Of a stretch of DNA of 38,837 nucleotides, positions 1 to 7,901 are shown in pieces. Each line of letters begins with the position of its first letter. Positions within the stretch are counted from its first letter, which is position 1. The notes beneath the pieces were generated by a model that was not told where the DNA came from, made no database searches, and saw only the letters and a program-made list of their open reading frames with translations. Both the position numbers and the translations under genes were made by a program. This stretch comes from Streptomyces humi (GTDB taxonomy: Bacteria > Actinomycetota > Actinomycetes > Streptomycetales > Streptomycetaceae). The stretch covers positions 1-38,837 of the forward strand of contig NZ_LBMU02000063.1 in the NCBI RefSeq assembly GCF_001005085.2, read 5' to 3'.

Positions 1-92
1 CCCCCGAGCACGCCCCCGCCGCCGTACCCACCCTCCCCTCGTCCTCGACCGGCGACGGCGCCGAGTCGGGCACCCCCCACCTTCCGCGCACC

Positions 93-1376
93 ATGGCCAC
101 CCCTCACCGCGACACCGAACTCCGCCGCACCTTCCCCTCCCTGCCGTCCCGAGCCGCCGCCACTACCGCCACCGCCACCGCCACCGGCTCCGTCGAGGAG
201 TTCGCCGAGACCTGGTGGGGCAATGCCTGGGTCCGGGCCCTGGAGCAGGGAGCGTTGGACGTCAAGCGGCTGGCGCGGGGGCGGAGTTACGCCGAGCAGG
301 GACAGGTGGACGCCATCACCGTGACCCCGGGAGCGGTGCTCGCGTACGTGCAGGGAAGCCGGCCCCGGCCGTACCGCGTCCAACTCCGGCTGCGCACCCT
401 CGGCGAGGAGGAGTGGGAGCGTTTCCTGGAGGCCGCCGCCGACCGGCCGGGGGACATCGCGGCCCTGCTCGACAAGGAGCTGCCGCAGGCCCTCGCCGAC
501 AGCGGGGTCCCGCTGCTGCCCGGCCCGGGAGAACTCGGACCCCGTTGCAGCTGCCCCGACTTCGGCCACCCCTGCAAGCACGCGGCCGCCCTCTGCTACC
601 AGACCGCGCGGCTCCTGGACGCCGACCCGTTCGTGCTGCTCCTGCTGCGCGGCCGTGGCGAGCGGGACCTGCTGGACGCGCTGTCCCGGCGCAACGCCGC
701 CCGCGCCGCCCGGGAACGCCGGCCGGTGGCGTTGCCCGGCGTCCGGGCCACCGAGGCCCTGGTGCCCCGTCAGCTCCCACCGCTGCCGGCGCCGTTGCCG
801 GTCCCGGCACACCCCGAGCAGCCCCCGGTCTATCCGGGCGTGCCCGGCGGCCCGGACCCCTTCGCGCTGGACCAGCTGGCCACCGACGCGGCGGCCCGCG
901 CCCACGCCCTGCTCACCACCGGACACGACCCGGTCGGCGAACTGACCCTCTGGCAGGACGCGGTACGGCTGGCCGCCGCCCGCCCCGGTTCCGGTCTGAC
1001 CGCGTCCACGCGCGCCCTCTACGCGTCGCTCGCGGACGCCGTCGGGCGTACCCCGGGCGACCTGGCACGCGCGGTCGCCGCCTGGCGGCAGGGCGGCCTG
1101 GAGGGGCTGGCCGTACTGGAGGAACCCTGGGATCCGCCGGCCGGCCGCTTCGACCGGGCCCGGCCGCTGCTCCTCGCCGCCGACCTGCCGGCGTTCCGCC
1201 CCTGGCGCAACCACCTCACCCACCCGGGCGGCCACGTCCAGCTCCGCCTGGGCCAGGACGGCCTGTGGTACGCCTACGAGTCCGAACCGGGCCACGACGA
1301 CTGGTGGCCCAGAGGCACCCCGGACCTGGATCCGGTGGGGGCGCTGACCGGACTCGGAGCGGCGGACGACCTGTAG
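93..1376 (+). CDS. SWIM zinc-finger domain protein
   Basis: SWIM domains are small zinc-binding modules thought to bind DNA or protein. In actinomycetes such proteins often sit next to SNF2-type helicases. The diagnostic CxC-x6-CxH pattern is visible as C152, C154, C161 and H163 in RCSCPDFGHPCKH. The conserved family core starts near residue 33 (EFAETWWGNAWVRALE) and continues through an AITVTPG segment. The C-terminal half has no motif I recognise. The reading frame is open, with good G/C third positions, back to the first base of the window, and there is no Shine-Dalgarno before the ATG at 93. The true start may therefore lie outside the window, and this ATG is only the first one available. 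Function beyond zinc binding is inferred from the family. Confidence 0.85.
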   Translation: MATPHRDTELRRTFPSLPSRAAATTATATATGSVEEFAETWWGNAWVRALEQGALDVKRLARGRSYAEQGQVDAITVTPGAVLAYVQGSRPRPYRVQLRLRTLGEEEWERFLEAAADRPGDIAALLDKELPQALADSGVPLLPGPGELGPRCSCPDFGHPCKHAAALCYQTARLLDADPFVLLLLRGRGERDLLDALSRRNAARAARERRPVALPGVRATEALVPRQLPPLPAPLPVPAHPEQPPVYPGVPGGPDPFALDQLATDAAARAHALLTTGHDPVGELTLWQDAVRLAAARPGSGLTASTRALYASLADAVGRTPGDLARAVAAWRQGGLEGLAVLEEPWDPPAGRFDRARPLLLAADLPAFRPWRNHLTHPGGHVQLRLGQDGLWYAYESEPGHDDWWPRGTPDLDPVGALTGLGAADDL

Positions 1377-1578
1377 ACGACGGCCCGTCGGCGGGGCGGC
1401 CGAGCGGCTGTCTCAGGGGCGCTGACCACCGATGACGCGGCGTGGCTCTGGACCGGCCGACGCCGGCCGGCCGACCCGGCGCGGAGAATCTTCGCACGGC
1501 TGTCACAACGTGGGACGGCTTGCGCGGGAACGCGACCCGGGCACGTGGGAAAGGGTGAGATGTGAGAGCGTGCAGGGC

Positions 1579-2910
1579 GTGAGTGAGACACCGACGAACA
1601 CCCTGCAATACCGCTTCGACGGGCCGGAGGACGCGCCCGTCCTGATCCTGGGACCCTCACTCGGTACGACATGGCACATGTGGGACCGGCAGATCCCGGA
1701 GCTGACCCAGCAGTGGCGGGTCTTCCGTTACGACCTGCCCGGTCACGGCGGCGCCCCGGCGCACCCGGCCGGTTCCGTCGCCGAGCTGACCGCCCGGCTG
1801 CTGCTCACCCTCGACTCCTTCGGCGTGCAGCGCTTCGGCTACGCGGGCTGCGCGCTCGGCGGCGCCGTGGGCATGGAGCTCGCCCTGCGTCACCCGGAGC
1901 GGATCGCCTCGCTCGCGCTGGTGGCCGCCTCCCCCCGGTTCGGGACGGCGGACGAGTTCCGCCAGCGCGGCGTGATCGTGCGCACGAACGGGCTCGACCC
2001 GATCGCCCGGACCTCGCCCGAGCGCTGGTTCACCAACGGGTTCGCCGCCGCGCAGCCCGCGATCACCGAGTGGGCCGTCCAGATGGTCCGCACCACCGAC
2101 CCCGGCTGCTACATCGCCGCCTGCGAGGCACTGGCCGGCTTCGACGTCCGTACCGAGATCGGCCGGATCGGCGTGCCGACGCTCGTGCTGGTCGGTTCGG
2201 ACGACCAGGTCACCGGCCCCGCCGAGGCCCGCACCCTGGTCGCCGGGATCCCGGACGCCCGGCTCGCCGTGGTGCCCGGCGCCTCCCATCTCGTCCCGGT
2301 CGAGCAGCCGGCCGCCGTCACCGACCTCCTGGTCCGCCACTTCTCCACCGCCTGGCAGCCCGCCTTCGACTCCACCACCGGCCAGATGGCGATCCCCGCC
2401 GCTCCGCCCAAGCCGGTGCTGGCCGCCGGACCGCAGGTGGTGCTCCAGCCCGGACCGCAGATGGCCCCGCACGTCACGCCGATCGCCGAGATCGCCCCGG
2501 CCGCGGTGGCGCCGCAGCCGCTCGGCCGGCCCGACCCGTACGACGCGGGACTGAAGGTCCGCAGGGAGGTGCTCGGGGACGCGCACGTGGACCGGGCGCT
2601 GGCGCAGGCCGACGAGTTCTCAGGGGACTTCCAGGACCTCGTCACCCGTTACGCCTGGGGCGAGATCTGGGACCGGCCCGGACTCGACCGGCGGTCGCGC
2701 AGCTGTGTCACGCTCACCGCGCTCGTCGCGGGCGGCCACCTGGAGGAGCTGGGCTTCCACGTCCGGGCGGCCCTGCGCAACGGCCTCACCCCGGACGAGA
2801 TCAAGGAAGTGCTGCTCCAGGCGGCGGTGTACTGCGGGATGCCGGCGGCGAGCAGCGCGTTCCGCGTCGCCCAGCAGGTCGTCCGGGAGGAGACCACCCC
2901 CGAGGACTGA
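1579..2910 (+). CDS. PcaL-like fusion: enol-lactonase-type alpha/beta hydrolase + carboxymuconolactone decarboxylase domain
   Basis: The N-terminal ~265 residues match the beta-ketoadipate enol-lactone hydrolase (PcaD) fold. The C-terminal ~120 residues match gamma-carboxymuconolactone decarboxylase (PcaC), with YAWGEIWDRPGLDRR, the RS-CVTLTALVAGG segment and HVRAALRNGL. A linker of about 60 residues rich in proline, alanine and glutamine joins them. PcaL fusions act in protocatechuate degradation. No other pca gene is nearby; the neighbours are a SWIM protein, an MBL-fold protein and exonuclease III. The expected nucleophile elbow GxSxG reads GCALG: Ala92 is where serine should be, with Cys91 before it. 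Asp209 and His237 of the triad are kept. The hydrolase half may thus be inactive or altered. I chose the GTG at 1579 because homology begins at SETPTNTLQY; the frame is open further upstream to 1432. Confidence 0.85.
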   Translation: MSETPTNTLQYRFDGPEDAPVLILGPSLGTTWHMWDRQIPELTQQWRVFRYDLPGHGGAPAHPAGSVAELTARLLLTLDSFGVQRFGYAGCALGGAVGMELALRHPERIASLALVAASPRFGTADEFRQRGVIVRTNGLDPIARTSPERWFTNGFAAAQPAITEWAVQMVRTTDPGCYIAACEALAGFDVRTEIGRIGVPTLVLVGSDDQVTGPAEARTLVAGIPDARLAVVPGASHLVPVEQPAAVTDLLVRHFSTAWQPAFDSTTGQMAIPAAPPKPVLAAGPQVVLQPGPQMAPHVTPIAEIAPAAVAPQPLGRPDPYDAGLKVRREVLGDAHVDRALAQADEFSGDFQDLVTRYAWGEIWDRPGLDRRSRSCVTLTALVAGGHLEELGFHVRAALRNGLTPDEIKEVLLQAAVYCGMPAASSAFRVAQQVVREETTPED

Positions 2911-2938
2911 CGGACGGCATGGGGGCAGGATGGTGACC

Positions 2939-3574
2939 ATGAAGCTCACCAAGATGTCCCACGCCTGCGTGCGCCTGGAGAAGGACGGGCGCACGCTCGT
3001 CATCGACCCCGGCGGGTTCAGCGAGGCGGACGCGGCCGTCGGCGCGGACGCGATCCTGGTCACGCACGAGCACGCCGACCACTTCGACGAGGGCCGGCTG
3101 CGGGCCGCGCTGGACGCCGACCCGGCGGCCGCCATCTGGACCCTGAAGGCGGTCGCCGACCAGCTCGCGGCGGCGTTCCCGGGCCGGGTGCACACCGTCG
3201 GCCACGGCGACGCGTTCACCGCGGCCGGCTTCGACGTCCAGGTGCACGGCGAACTGCACGCGGTGATCCACCCCGACATCCCGCGCATCACGAACGTCGG
3301 CTATCTCGTCGACGGCGGCAGGGTCTTCCACCCCGGCGACGCCCTCACCGTCCCCGACCGCCCCGTCGAGACGCTGATGCTCCCGGTGATGGCGCCCTGG
3401 AACAAGATCTCCGAGGTCATCGACTACGTCCGCGAGGTGCGGCCGCAGCGCGCCTACGACATCCACGACGCCCTGCTCACCGACCTCGCCCGGCCGATCT
3501 ACGACCGTCAGGTCGGCGCCCTGGGCGGCACGGAGCACCTGCGGCTGGCCGCGGGGGCCTCCGCCGACGTCTGA
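2939..3574 (+). CDS. MBL-fold metal-dependent hydrolase
   Basis: This is a 211-residue metallo-beta-lactamase-fold protein of the small UlaG/RomA-like type. The metal-binding HxHxDH motif is THEHADHF, with H43, H45, D47 and H48. A further histidine lies in the strand FHPGDAL (about residue 130), where the family has another metal ligand. There is no signal peptide, so the protein is probably cytosolic. The likely substrate is unknown. The start ATG at 2939 gives the MKLTKMSHACVRLEK beginning usual for the family. In-frame ATG (2930) and GTG (2933) codons just upstream overlap the purine-rich GGGGGCAGGA that probably acts as ribosome binding site. It follows the PcaL-like gene by 28 bases and could share its transcript. 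Confidence 0.9.
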   Translation: MKLTKMSHACVRLEKDGRTLVIDPGGFSEADAAVGADAILVTHEHADHFDEGRLRAALDADPAAAIWTLKAVADQLAAAFPGRVHTVGHGDAFTAAGFDVQVHGELHAVIHPDIPRITNVGYLVDGGRVFHPGDALTVPDRPVETLMLPVMAPWNKISEVIDYVREVRPQRAYDIHDALLTDLARPIYDRQVGALGGTEHLRLAAGASADV

Positions 3575-3610
3575 GGCACGTTGTCAGAGGGGCCCGGTAG
3601 GTTGTGGGGC

Positions 3611-4390
3611 ATGCGCATCGCGACCTGGAACGTGAACTCGATCACCGCCCGCCTGCCGAGGCTGCTGGCCTGGCTGGAGAGCAGCGGCACCGACGTGCTC
3701 TGCCTCCAGGAGGCCAAGGTCGCCGAGGAGCAGTTCCCGTTCGAGCCCCTGCGCGAGCTCGGCTACGAGGCGGCGGTGAACGCGACCGGCCGGTGGAACG
3801 GCGTGGCGGTGCTGTCGAAGGCGGGCCTGGAGGACGTCGTCAAGGGCCTGCCGGGCGACACGGGCTACGACGGCGGGGTGGAGCCCCGCGCGATCTCGGC
3901 GACCTGCGGCCCGGTCCGCGTCTGGTCGGTGTACGTGCCCAACGGCCGCGAGGTGGACCACCCGCACTACGCGTACAAGCTCCAGTGGTTCGAGGCGCTG
4001 AAGGCGGCGGTGGCCGGTGACGCGGGCGGCAGCCGCCCCTTCGCGGTCCTCGGCGACTACAACGTCGCGCCGACGGACGACGACGTCTTCGACCCCGCCG
4101 CCTTCGAGGGCCTCACCCATGTCACCCCGGCCGAGCGGGCCGCCCTGACCGCCCTGCGCGAGGTGGGCCTGTCCGACGTGGTCCCGCGCCCCCTGAAGTA
4201 CGACCACCCGTACACCTACTGGGACTACCGCCAGCTCGCCTTCCCCAAGAACCGCGGTATGCGCATCGACCTGGTGTACGGCAACGAGCCGTTCGCCAAG
4301 GCCGTCAAGGACTCCTACGTGGACCGCGAGGAGCGCAAGGGAAAGGGCGCGTCCGATCACGCCCCGGTGGTGGTGGACCTGGAGGTCTGA
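3611..4390 (+). CDS. xth: Exodeoxyribonuclease III (AP endonuclease)
   Basis: This 259-residue protein of the exonuclease III/endonuclease-exonuclease-phosphatase family cleaves DNA at abasic sites and removes blocked 3' ends in base-excision repair. The N-terminus MRIATWNVNSITARL and Glu34 in LQEAK bind the catalytic metal. GDYNVAPTDDDVF carries the Asp/Asn pair, and the C-terminal GASDHAPVVVDL carries the catalytic Asp-His. Length and motif order are complete. The ATG at 3611 is preceded by TTGTGGGGC, a weak ribosome binding site. The next gene starts 16 bases after its stop, so the two are probably co-transcribed. No sign of damage. Confidence 0.96.
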   Translation: MRIATWNVNSITARLPRLLAWLESSGTDVLCLQEAKVAEEQFPFEPLRELGYEAAVNATGRWNGVAVLSKAGLEDVVKGLPGDTGYDGGVEPRAISATCGPVRVWSVYVPNGREVDHPHYAYKLQWFEALKAAVAGDAGGSRPFAVLGDYNVAPTDDDVFDPAAFEGLTHVTPAERAALTALREVGLSDVVPRPLKYDHPYTYWDYRQLAFPKNRGMRIDLVYGNEPFAKAVKDSYVDREERKGKGASDHAPVVVDLEV

Positions 4391-4406
4391 GTGTCAACCT
4401 GGGACC

Positions 4407-4814
4407 ATGCACATCCCCTTTCTGGGCAACAGGCACGGCCAGGCCGGTGACGTCCCCCACACCGCGGACCCCGAGCTGCTCGCCGAGTGCGAGCTGCTGC
4501 GCGCCCAGGCGGCCGAGGACGGCGTCGCGCTCGACGACACCCCGGCCTCGCTGGAGGCGCTCGACCAGCTGCTCCCGCGCTGGCGGGACGACGAGGAGCG
4601 GCTGGCCTGGCTCGGGACCGACGCCGGCCTGTATCTGGGCACCGTCCTGATCCGGACCGTGCCCGGCGCGCAGTGGGAGATCCGCGCCGACGGCGAGCCG
4701 GTCGTACGGCTGTCCTCCGGGCGGGAGTTCGAGGTGGTCGGGTCCGGCCAAGACTGGGCCGCGAGCGGCGTTCCCGAGCTCTCGCAGCTGTACGCGGAGG
4801 TCTCCGAGGCCTGA
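4407..4814 (+). CDS. DUF6278-like small protein
   Basis: This 135-residue acidic protein has no signal peptide or membrane segment. It begins MHIPFLGNRHG and contains LDDTPASLEALDQLLPRWRDDEERLAWLG, a conserved GLYLGTVLIRTVPGAQW segment and a C-terminal VPELSQLYAEV helix. I recognise this pattern as the Streptomyces family called DUF6278, from memory, whose function is unknown. It lies 16 bases downstream of exonuclease III and is probably read from the same message, but that does not by itself imply a repair role. The ATG at 4407 gives the conserved beginning. Confidence 0.8.
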   Translation: MHIPFLGNRHGQAGDVPHTADPELLAECELLRAQAAEDGVALDDTPASLEALDQLLPRWRDDEERLAWLGTDAGLYLGTVLIRTVPGAQWEIRADGEPVVRLSSGREFEVVGSGQDWAASGVPELSQLYAEVSEA

Positions 4815-4856
4815 CCGACGCCGTGCGCAGGCTCCCGAAGGGGTCATCGGGCACGG

Positions 4857-4884
4857 CATAAGGGCGACGTAAATACGGCTTATG
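4857..4884. promoter_or_regulatory. 28-bp inverted repeat CATAAG-N16-CTTATG
   Basis: Six-base arms CATAAG (4857-4862) and CTTATG (4879-4884) flank an AT-richer core (GGGCGACGTAAATACGG). It stands out in a 70%+ GC setting and could be an operator. No gene clearly starts just downstream on either strand, so its role is open. Confidence 0.35.
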
Positions 4885-5187
4885 TCCGGAAGGTGCGTGT
4901 CGCGCCGCAAGGTCACCCGCGGCTGGATAGTTTGCGGCGACCGCGACCTTGCCGGCAGCGGGTGGCGCCACGTACGGCGCCTCGCTGCCGGCCCCGCCCT
5001 CGGCTGCCATGTCCCCGCCACCCACCAGGAGTTCTCCGTGCCGGGAAACCGATCGCGTCCAACCTCGACTACGATTTGCCGTTCATCCCTGTGGTGATGG
5101 CGATCTCGCCGATCCGCGCCGGGATGTACGTGTCGCTCTCGTGGTCCGCCGGCCGGCCGGCCCGACGGGAGCGGCGCAGTCCCGAGA

Positions 5188-5211
5188 CCGGGGCCGTCGA
5201 GGCGGCCCCGG
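5188..5211 (-). terminator. Candidate terminator for the S15 peptidase gene
   Basis: A perfect 9-bp stem CCGGGGCCG / CGGCCCCGG with a 6-base loop lies about 100 bases past the leftward peptidase stop. There is no U-tract, as is usual in Streptomyces. Confidence 0.45.
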
Positions 5212-5309
5212 CCGAACCAGGGACGCTGCTGCCCGGTGGGGGACCCCCAACGGCCCCTCGACCGTAGGAGCAGCAGCCAGGGCCAGGCCCGGCCGGCGGC
5301 AGCCGGAGA

Positions 5310-6878
5310 TCACTGCTCGCGCAGCGGAACGGACACGTAGGACGGGTCGTTCACCGGCGAGGAGAAGGTCAGCTGCGCGCCGGACGGGTTGTGCTCGATG
5401 TAGAGCGGATCCACCGTGTCGATCACCAGCGCGAGCCGGTGGCCGGCCGGGACGTCGTAGGCCGTGGAGAACAGGTCCAGGTCGACGTCGAACGCCTCGC
5501 CGGGCGCCCGGTCGTACCAGGTGTACGGCGCGTGGGTGACCAGTTTGCCGAGGCCGAGCGGGCCCACGTCGTACAGGTAGGCGACGAGGGTGCCGCTCTC
5601 CTTGGTCGGGGTCAGGGTGGTGTGCAACCGGGCGGTGCCGCGGACCTGTTGCGTGCCGCCGTACCGCTCGGACTGCCAGACGGCGGCCCAACGGCGGGGC
5701 AGCAGCGGGATCGAGGCGACCGGCGGCACCTTGGCGACCTGGTCGAGGAGGCCGGAGAGCAGGACCACCCCGCCGTCCGCGCCCGAGTCGACGTTCGCGT
5801 GGATGGTGGTGGAGCCGGCGAGGTCGAGCTTGCGGCGGGTGGCGCCCACCGACTTCCAGTCCGGGTAGCCCTCGTAGCCGCCGCCGGTACGGGACTTGAG
5901 CTGGACGGGCTGCTCGCGGTCGACGCCGTTGTCCGTACCCCTGAGATAGTGGTCGAACCACCGCTCGGTGTCGGTCCACACGTCGTTGGGCAGCCCGAGC
6001 AGGCCGGAGATCTCGGCGGTGGCGTGGTCGCCGGGCCTGAGTTCCAGGCGCTTGGGCACGGTCAGTTTCCCGTAGAAACCGGCGTACTGGTTGGCCGGGA
6101 AGATGCTGTCGCTCCAGGCGTTGGCCATGAAGACGGCCGCGCCGTTCTTGTTCAGCTGGTCGACATAGGTCGCGACGGAACGTTTCGCCCCCCATTCGAT
6201 CATGGCCTGTTCCCGGTCCATGTTCGAGGCGTAGAAGTCCTTGAAGACCTGCGCGGCCTCGGGGCTCTCGCGGCCGGTGAGCGTCGCCGTGCCGTCCAGC
6301 AGGGCCGCCGCCTCGACGTGCTGGGTGCGCCCCGAGTAGATCGAGTCGATCAGGTCCGCCCAGCCGCTGAGCGCGCCGACCGCGGTGATCCGCTTGTCGT
6401 GCGCGGCGGCCAGCAGGCTGATCCCGGCGCCGTACGACACCCCCGCGATCCCGATGTGCCGTGGATCGGCGGCGGTGTTGGCGAGGGCCCAGTCGATGAC
6501 CCGGGACGCGTCCGCCACGTCCGGCGGACCGGCCACTTCTATCTGCCCGCCCGACTGCCAGAACCCGCGCACGTTGTAACTGAGCACGATGTAACCGGAG
6601 TCCGCGAGCTTCTGGGCCTGGGCCAGATACTCGACCTGGGGGAACGACCAGCTCGTGGGCAGCACGATGAGCGGGTGGGGGTGCGTGGCGCCGGCGCCCG
6701 TGGGCGTGACGACGTTCGCCTTCAGGACCGTGCCGCCGTCGCCGGTGATGTCGACGAAGCGGACGGAGCCGGCGGCCTGGGCCGCCGGAGCCAGGCCGAC
6801 GACGGTACCGGCGATCAGGGCGGCCGCGGCGGCCGCGGCGGCGGTGCGTGGAGCGGTGGTACGACGACCGTGTCCCAT
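5310..6878 (-). CDS. Secreted S15/CocE-type X-Pro dipeptidyl-peptidase family protein
   Basis: This is a 522-residue alpha/beta hydrolase of the CocE/NonD, X-Pro dipeptidyl-peptidase (S15) group. Residues 1-36 form a signal peptide: basic MGHGRR, an alanine-rich core, and AQAA near the cleavage site. The nucleophile is Ser148 in GVSYG. Candidate Asp and His partners are in WSDSIFP and GDHATAE. The C-terminal ~200 residues form the jelly-roll X-Pro peptidase C domain, ending SYVSVPLREQ. The enzyme is probably exported and acts on peptides or esters; the substrate cannot be read from sequence. GAGGAGAG precedes the ATG. The upstream region carries several CCGGTAA/TTACCGG elements, which suggests specific regulation. 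Length is normal and no damage is seen. Confidence 0.9.
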   Translation of the reverse strand: MGHGRRTTAPRTAAAAAAAALIAGTVVGLAPAAQAAGSVRFVDITGDGGTVLKANVVTPTGAGATHPHPLIVLPTSWSFPQVEYLAQAQKLADSGYIVLSYNVRGFWQSGGQIEVAGPPDVADASRVIDWALANTAADPRHIGIAGVSYGAGISLLAAAHDKRITAVGALSGWADLIDSIYSGRTQHVEAAALLDGTATLTGRESPEAAQVFKDFYASNMDREQAMIEWGAKRSVATYVDQLNKNGAAVFMANAWSDSIFPANQYAGFYGKLTVPKRLELRPGDHATAEISGLLGLPNDVWTDTERWFDHYLRGTDNGVDREQPVQLKSRTGGGYEGYPDWKSVGATRRKLDLAGSTTIHANVDSGADGGVVLLSGLLDQVAKVPPVASIPLLPRRWAAVWQSERYGGTQQVRGTARLHTTLTPTKESGTLVAYLYDVGPLGLGKLVTHAPYTWYDRAPGEAFDVDLDLFSTAYDVPAGHRLALVIDTVDPLYIEHNPSGAQLTFSSPVNDPSYVSVPLREQ

Positions 6879-6915
6879 CGGTCTCTCCTCACTCGTGTCA
6901 GTGCAAAGTGACCAG

Positions 6916-6971
6916 ACGGTAACCGCGACGTCTTACCGGAAGTAACCCGCCGGTAAGTTACGTGCCGGTAA
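6916..6971 (-). promoter_or_regulatory. Repeated TTAC/GTAA elements upstream of the S15 peptidase gene
   Basis: Within 56 bp there are ACGGTAA (6916-6922), TTACCGGAAGTAA (6933-6945, arms TTAC/GTAA), CCGGTAA (6950-6956) followed by GTTAC, and CCGGTAA again (6965-6971). The cluster lies 38-93 bases upstream of the leftward start codon. It has the look of a multi-site operator; the regulator is unknown. Confidence 0.5.
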
Positions 6972-6994
6972 AGATTGTTGAAGTGTGCAGGTAC

Positions 6995-7759
6995 TCAGGA
7001 CGCGCGGTGGGACGAGCGTGCGGGCTCGGTCGCCGCCGACGGCAGCGGCGCCTGTGCGGCACGGGTGACGTCCGCGACCAGTTCGACCACGTCCGGGCCG
7101 TACGCCTGCGAGTTGACGACCTTCAGCAGGAGGACGAAGGAACTGTTGCCGTGCTTGCGGGCGAGCCGCTCGTGGTTGCGGGCGAGGTAGCGGGTGGCAG
7201 CCTGGTTGGTGATCGCGCGCTGCCCGCAGAACAGGAACACCGGGCGGGCGTCGGGGCGCTGGCCCGCCGTCAGCCGGGCGAGCAGCACATGCTCCGTGAT
7301 GCCCGGATCCAGCCGGTAGCGCTCGGTGCCGATCTGGAAGGCACCGCGGTCCGGGCCCGGCTCGGGATCGACGTTGACGCGTATGCCGGGCAGCATGGCT
7401 CCCATGTGGGCGAGCATCCGGCGGTTCGAACCCGGCCCGCCGACACAGAACTCCGTACGCTCCCCGAAGCCCTGCTGGACGTTGTCCTGCGTCACCATCT
7501 GGAGGTTCGCGCCGCAGTCCTTGATCAGCGCGGCCAGCTCCAGCAGCGCGAACACGTCGAACCGGTGCACCGCCGGCTCGGAGGTGGCCGGATCGCGGTT
7601 GACGACCAGCAGCGACTCCGAGTTCTCCGGAAGTCCGAAGAAGGCCTGCTTGCGGCGGAGCTTCCGCCGCCAGAGATAGGTGCGGGCCAGCCAGCCGAGC
7701 GCGGCGCTGATGCCGGCGGCCACCACACCGAGGACAATGTTGCGCAGGTCGTCATTCAT
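6995..7759 (-). CDS. Single-pass membrane protein with conserved GGPGSN-containing domain, function unknown
   Basis: This 254-residue protein has one N-terminal membrane segment (about residues 9-29, IVLGVVAAGISAALGWLART) followed by basic RRKLRRK, which suggests the C-terminal domain is cytosolic. The soluble domain alternates predicted strands and helices: SLLVVNRD, FALLELAALIKDCGANLQMV, FCVGGPGSNRRMLAHM, ARPVFLFCGQRAITNQAATRYLARNHERLARKHG, FVLLLKVV. A glycine-rich GGPGSN followed by an FCGQ...NQAA stretch suggests a Rossmann-like nucleotide or ligand pocket. This is an inference from pattern, not a recognised family. I selected the ATG at 7759 because the frame upstream lacks coding character. 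The gene is divergent from the secreted gamma-glutamyltranspeptidase gene. Confidence 0.75.
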   Translation of the reverse strand: MNDDLRNIVLGVVAAGISAALGWLARTYLWRRKLRRKQAFFGLPENSESLLVVNRDPATSEPAVHRFDVFALLELAALIKDCGANLQMVTQDNVQQGFGERTEFCVGGPGSNRRMLAHMGAMLPGIRVNVDPEPGPDRGAFQIGTERYRLDPGITEHVLLARLTAGQRPDARPVFLFCGQRAITNQAATRYLARNHERLARKHGNSSFVLLLKVVNSQAYGPDVVELVADVTRAAQAPLPSAATEPARSSHRAS

Positions 7760-7901
7760 GGGCGCGCATGCTAGCGGGCGCGGGTGGCCGGAACGTACCC
7801 GTGTTCGAAGTGTGCCAGTCGTATGAAGTGCCCTGAATCCGGCTGTCGGGGCCGCCACCTCGCGGATACGCTGCGCGGACGTTCCCGAACTGGAGGTGCG
7901 G

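Larger units (their letters stand above)
4815..5309. other. 495-bp intergenic region between convergent genes
   Basis: No gene is supported here. It contains an inverted repeat CATAAG...CTTATG (4857-4884) just after the DUF6278-like gene, and a 9-bp perfect stem (5188-5211) that may end transcription of the leftward peptidase gene. Short open frames such as 5076-5267 (+) lack a ribosome binding site. Confidence 0.6.

Noticed and set aside
5076..5267. 63-codon frame starting TTG, coding MPFIPVVMAISPIRAGMYV and an Arg/Pro-rich tail
   Set aside because: Good third-position bias, but no ribosome binding site, no promoter and it overlaps the candidate terminator of the peptidase gene.
5069..5309. 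Coding-like leftward extension after the peptidase stop, ending IPARIGEIAITTGMNGKS
   Set aside because: It is in frame with the peptidase but begins after a TGA and has no start codon of its own. It could be a remnant or chance; stop-codon readthrough has no other support.
5391..6911. 506-codon rightward open frame
   Set aside because: It is antisense to the S15-type peptidase gene and has low-complexity Arg/Val/Gly sequence.
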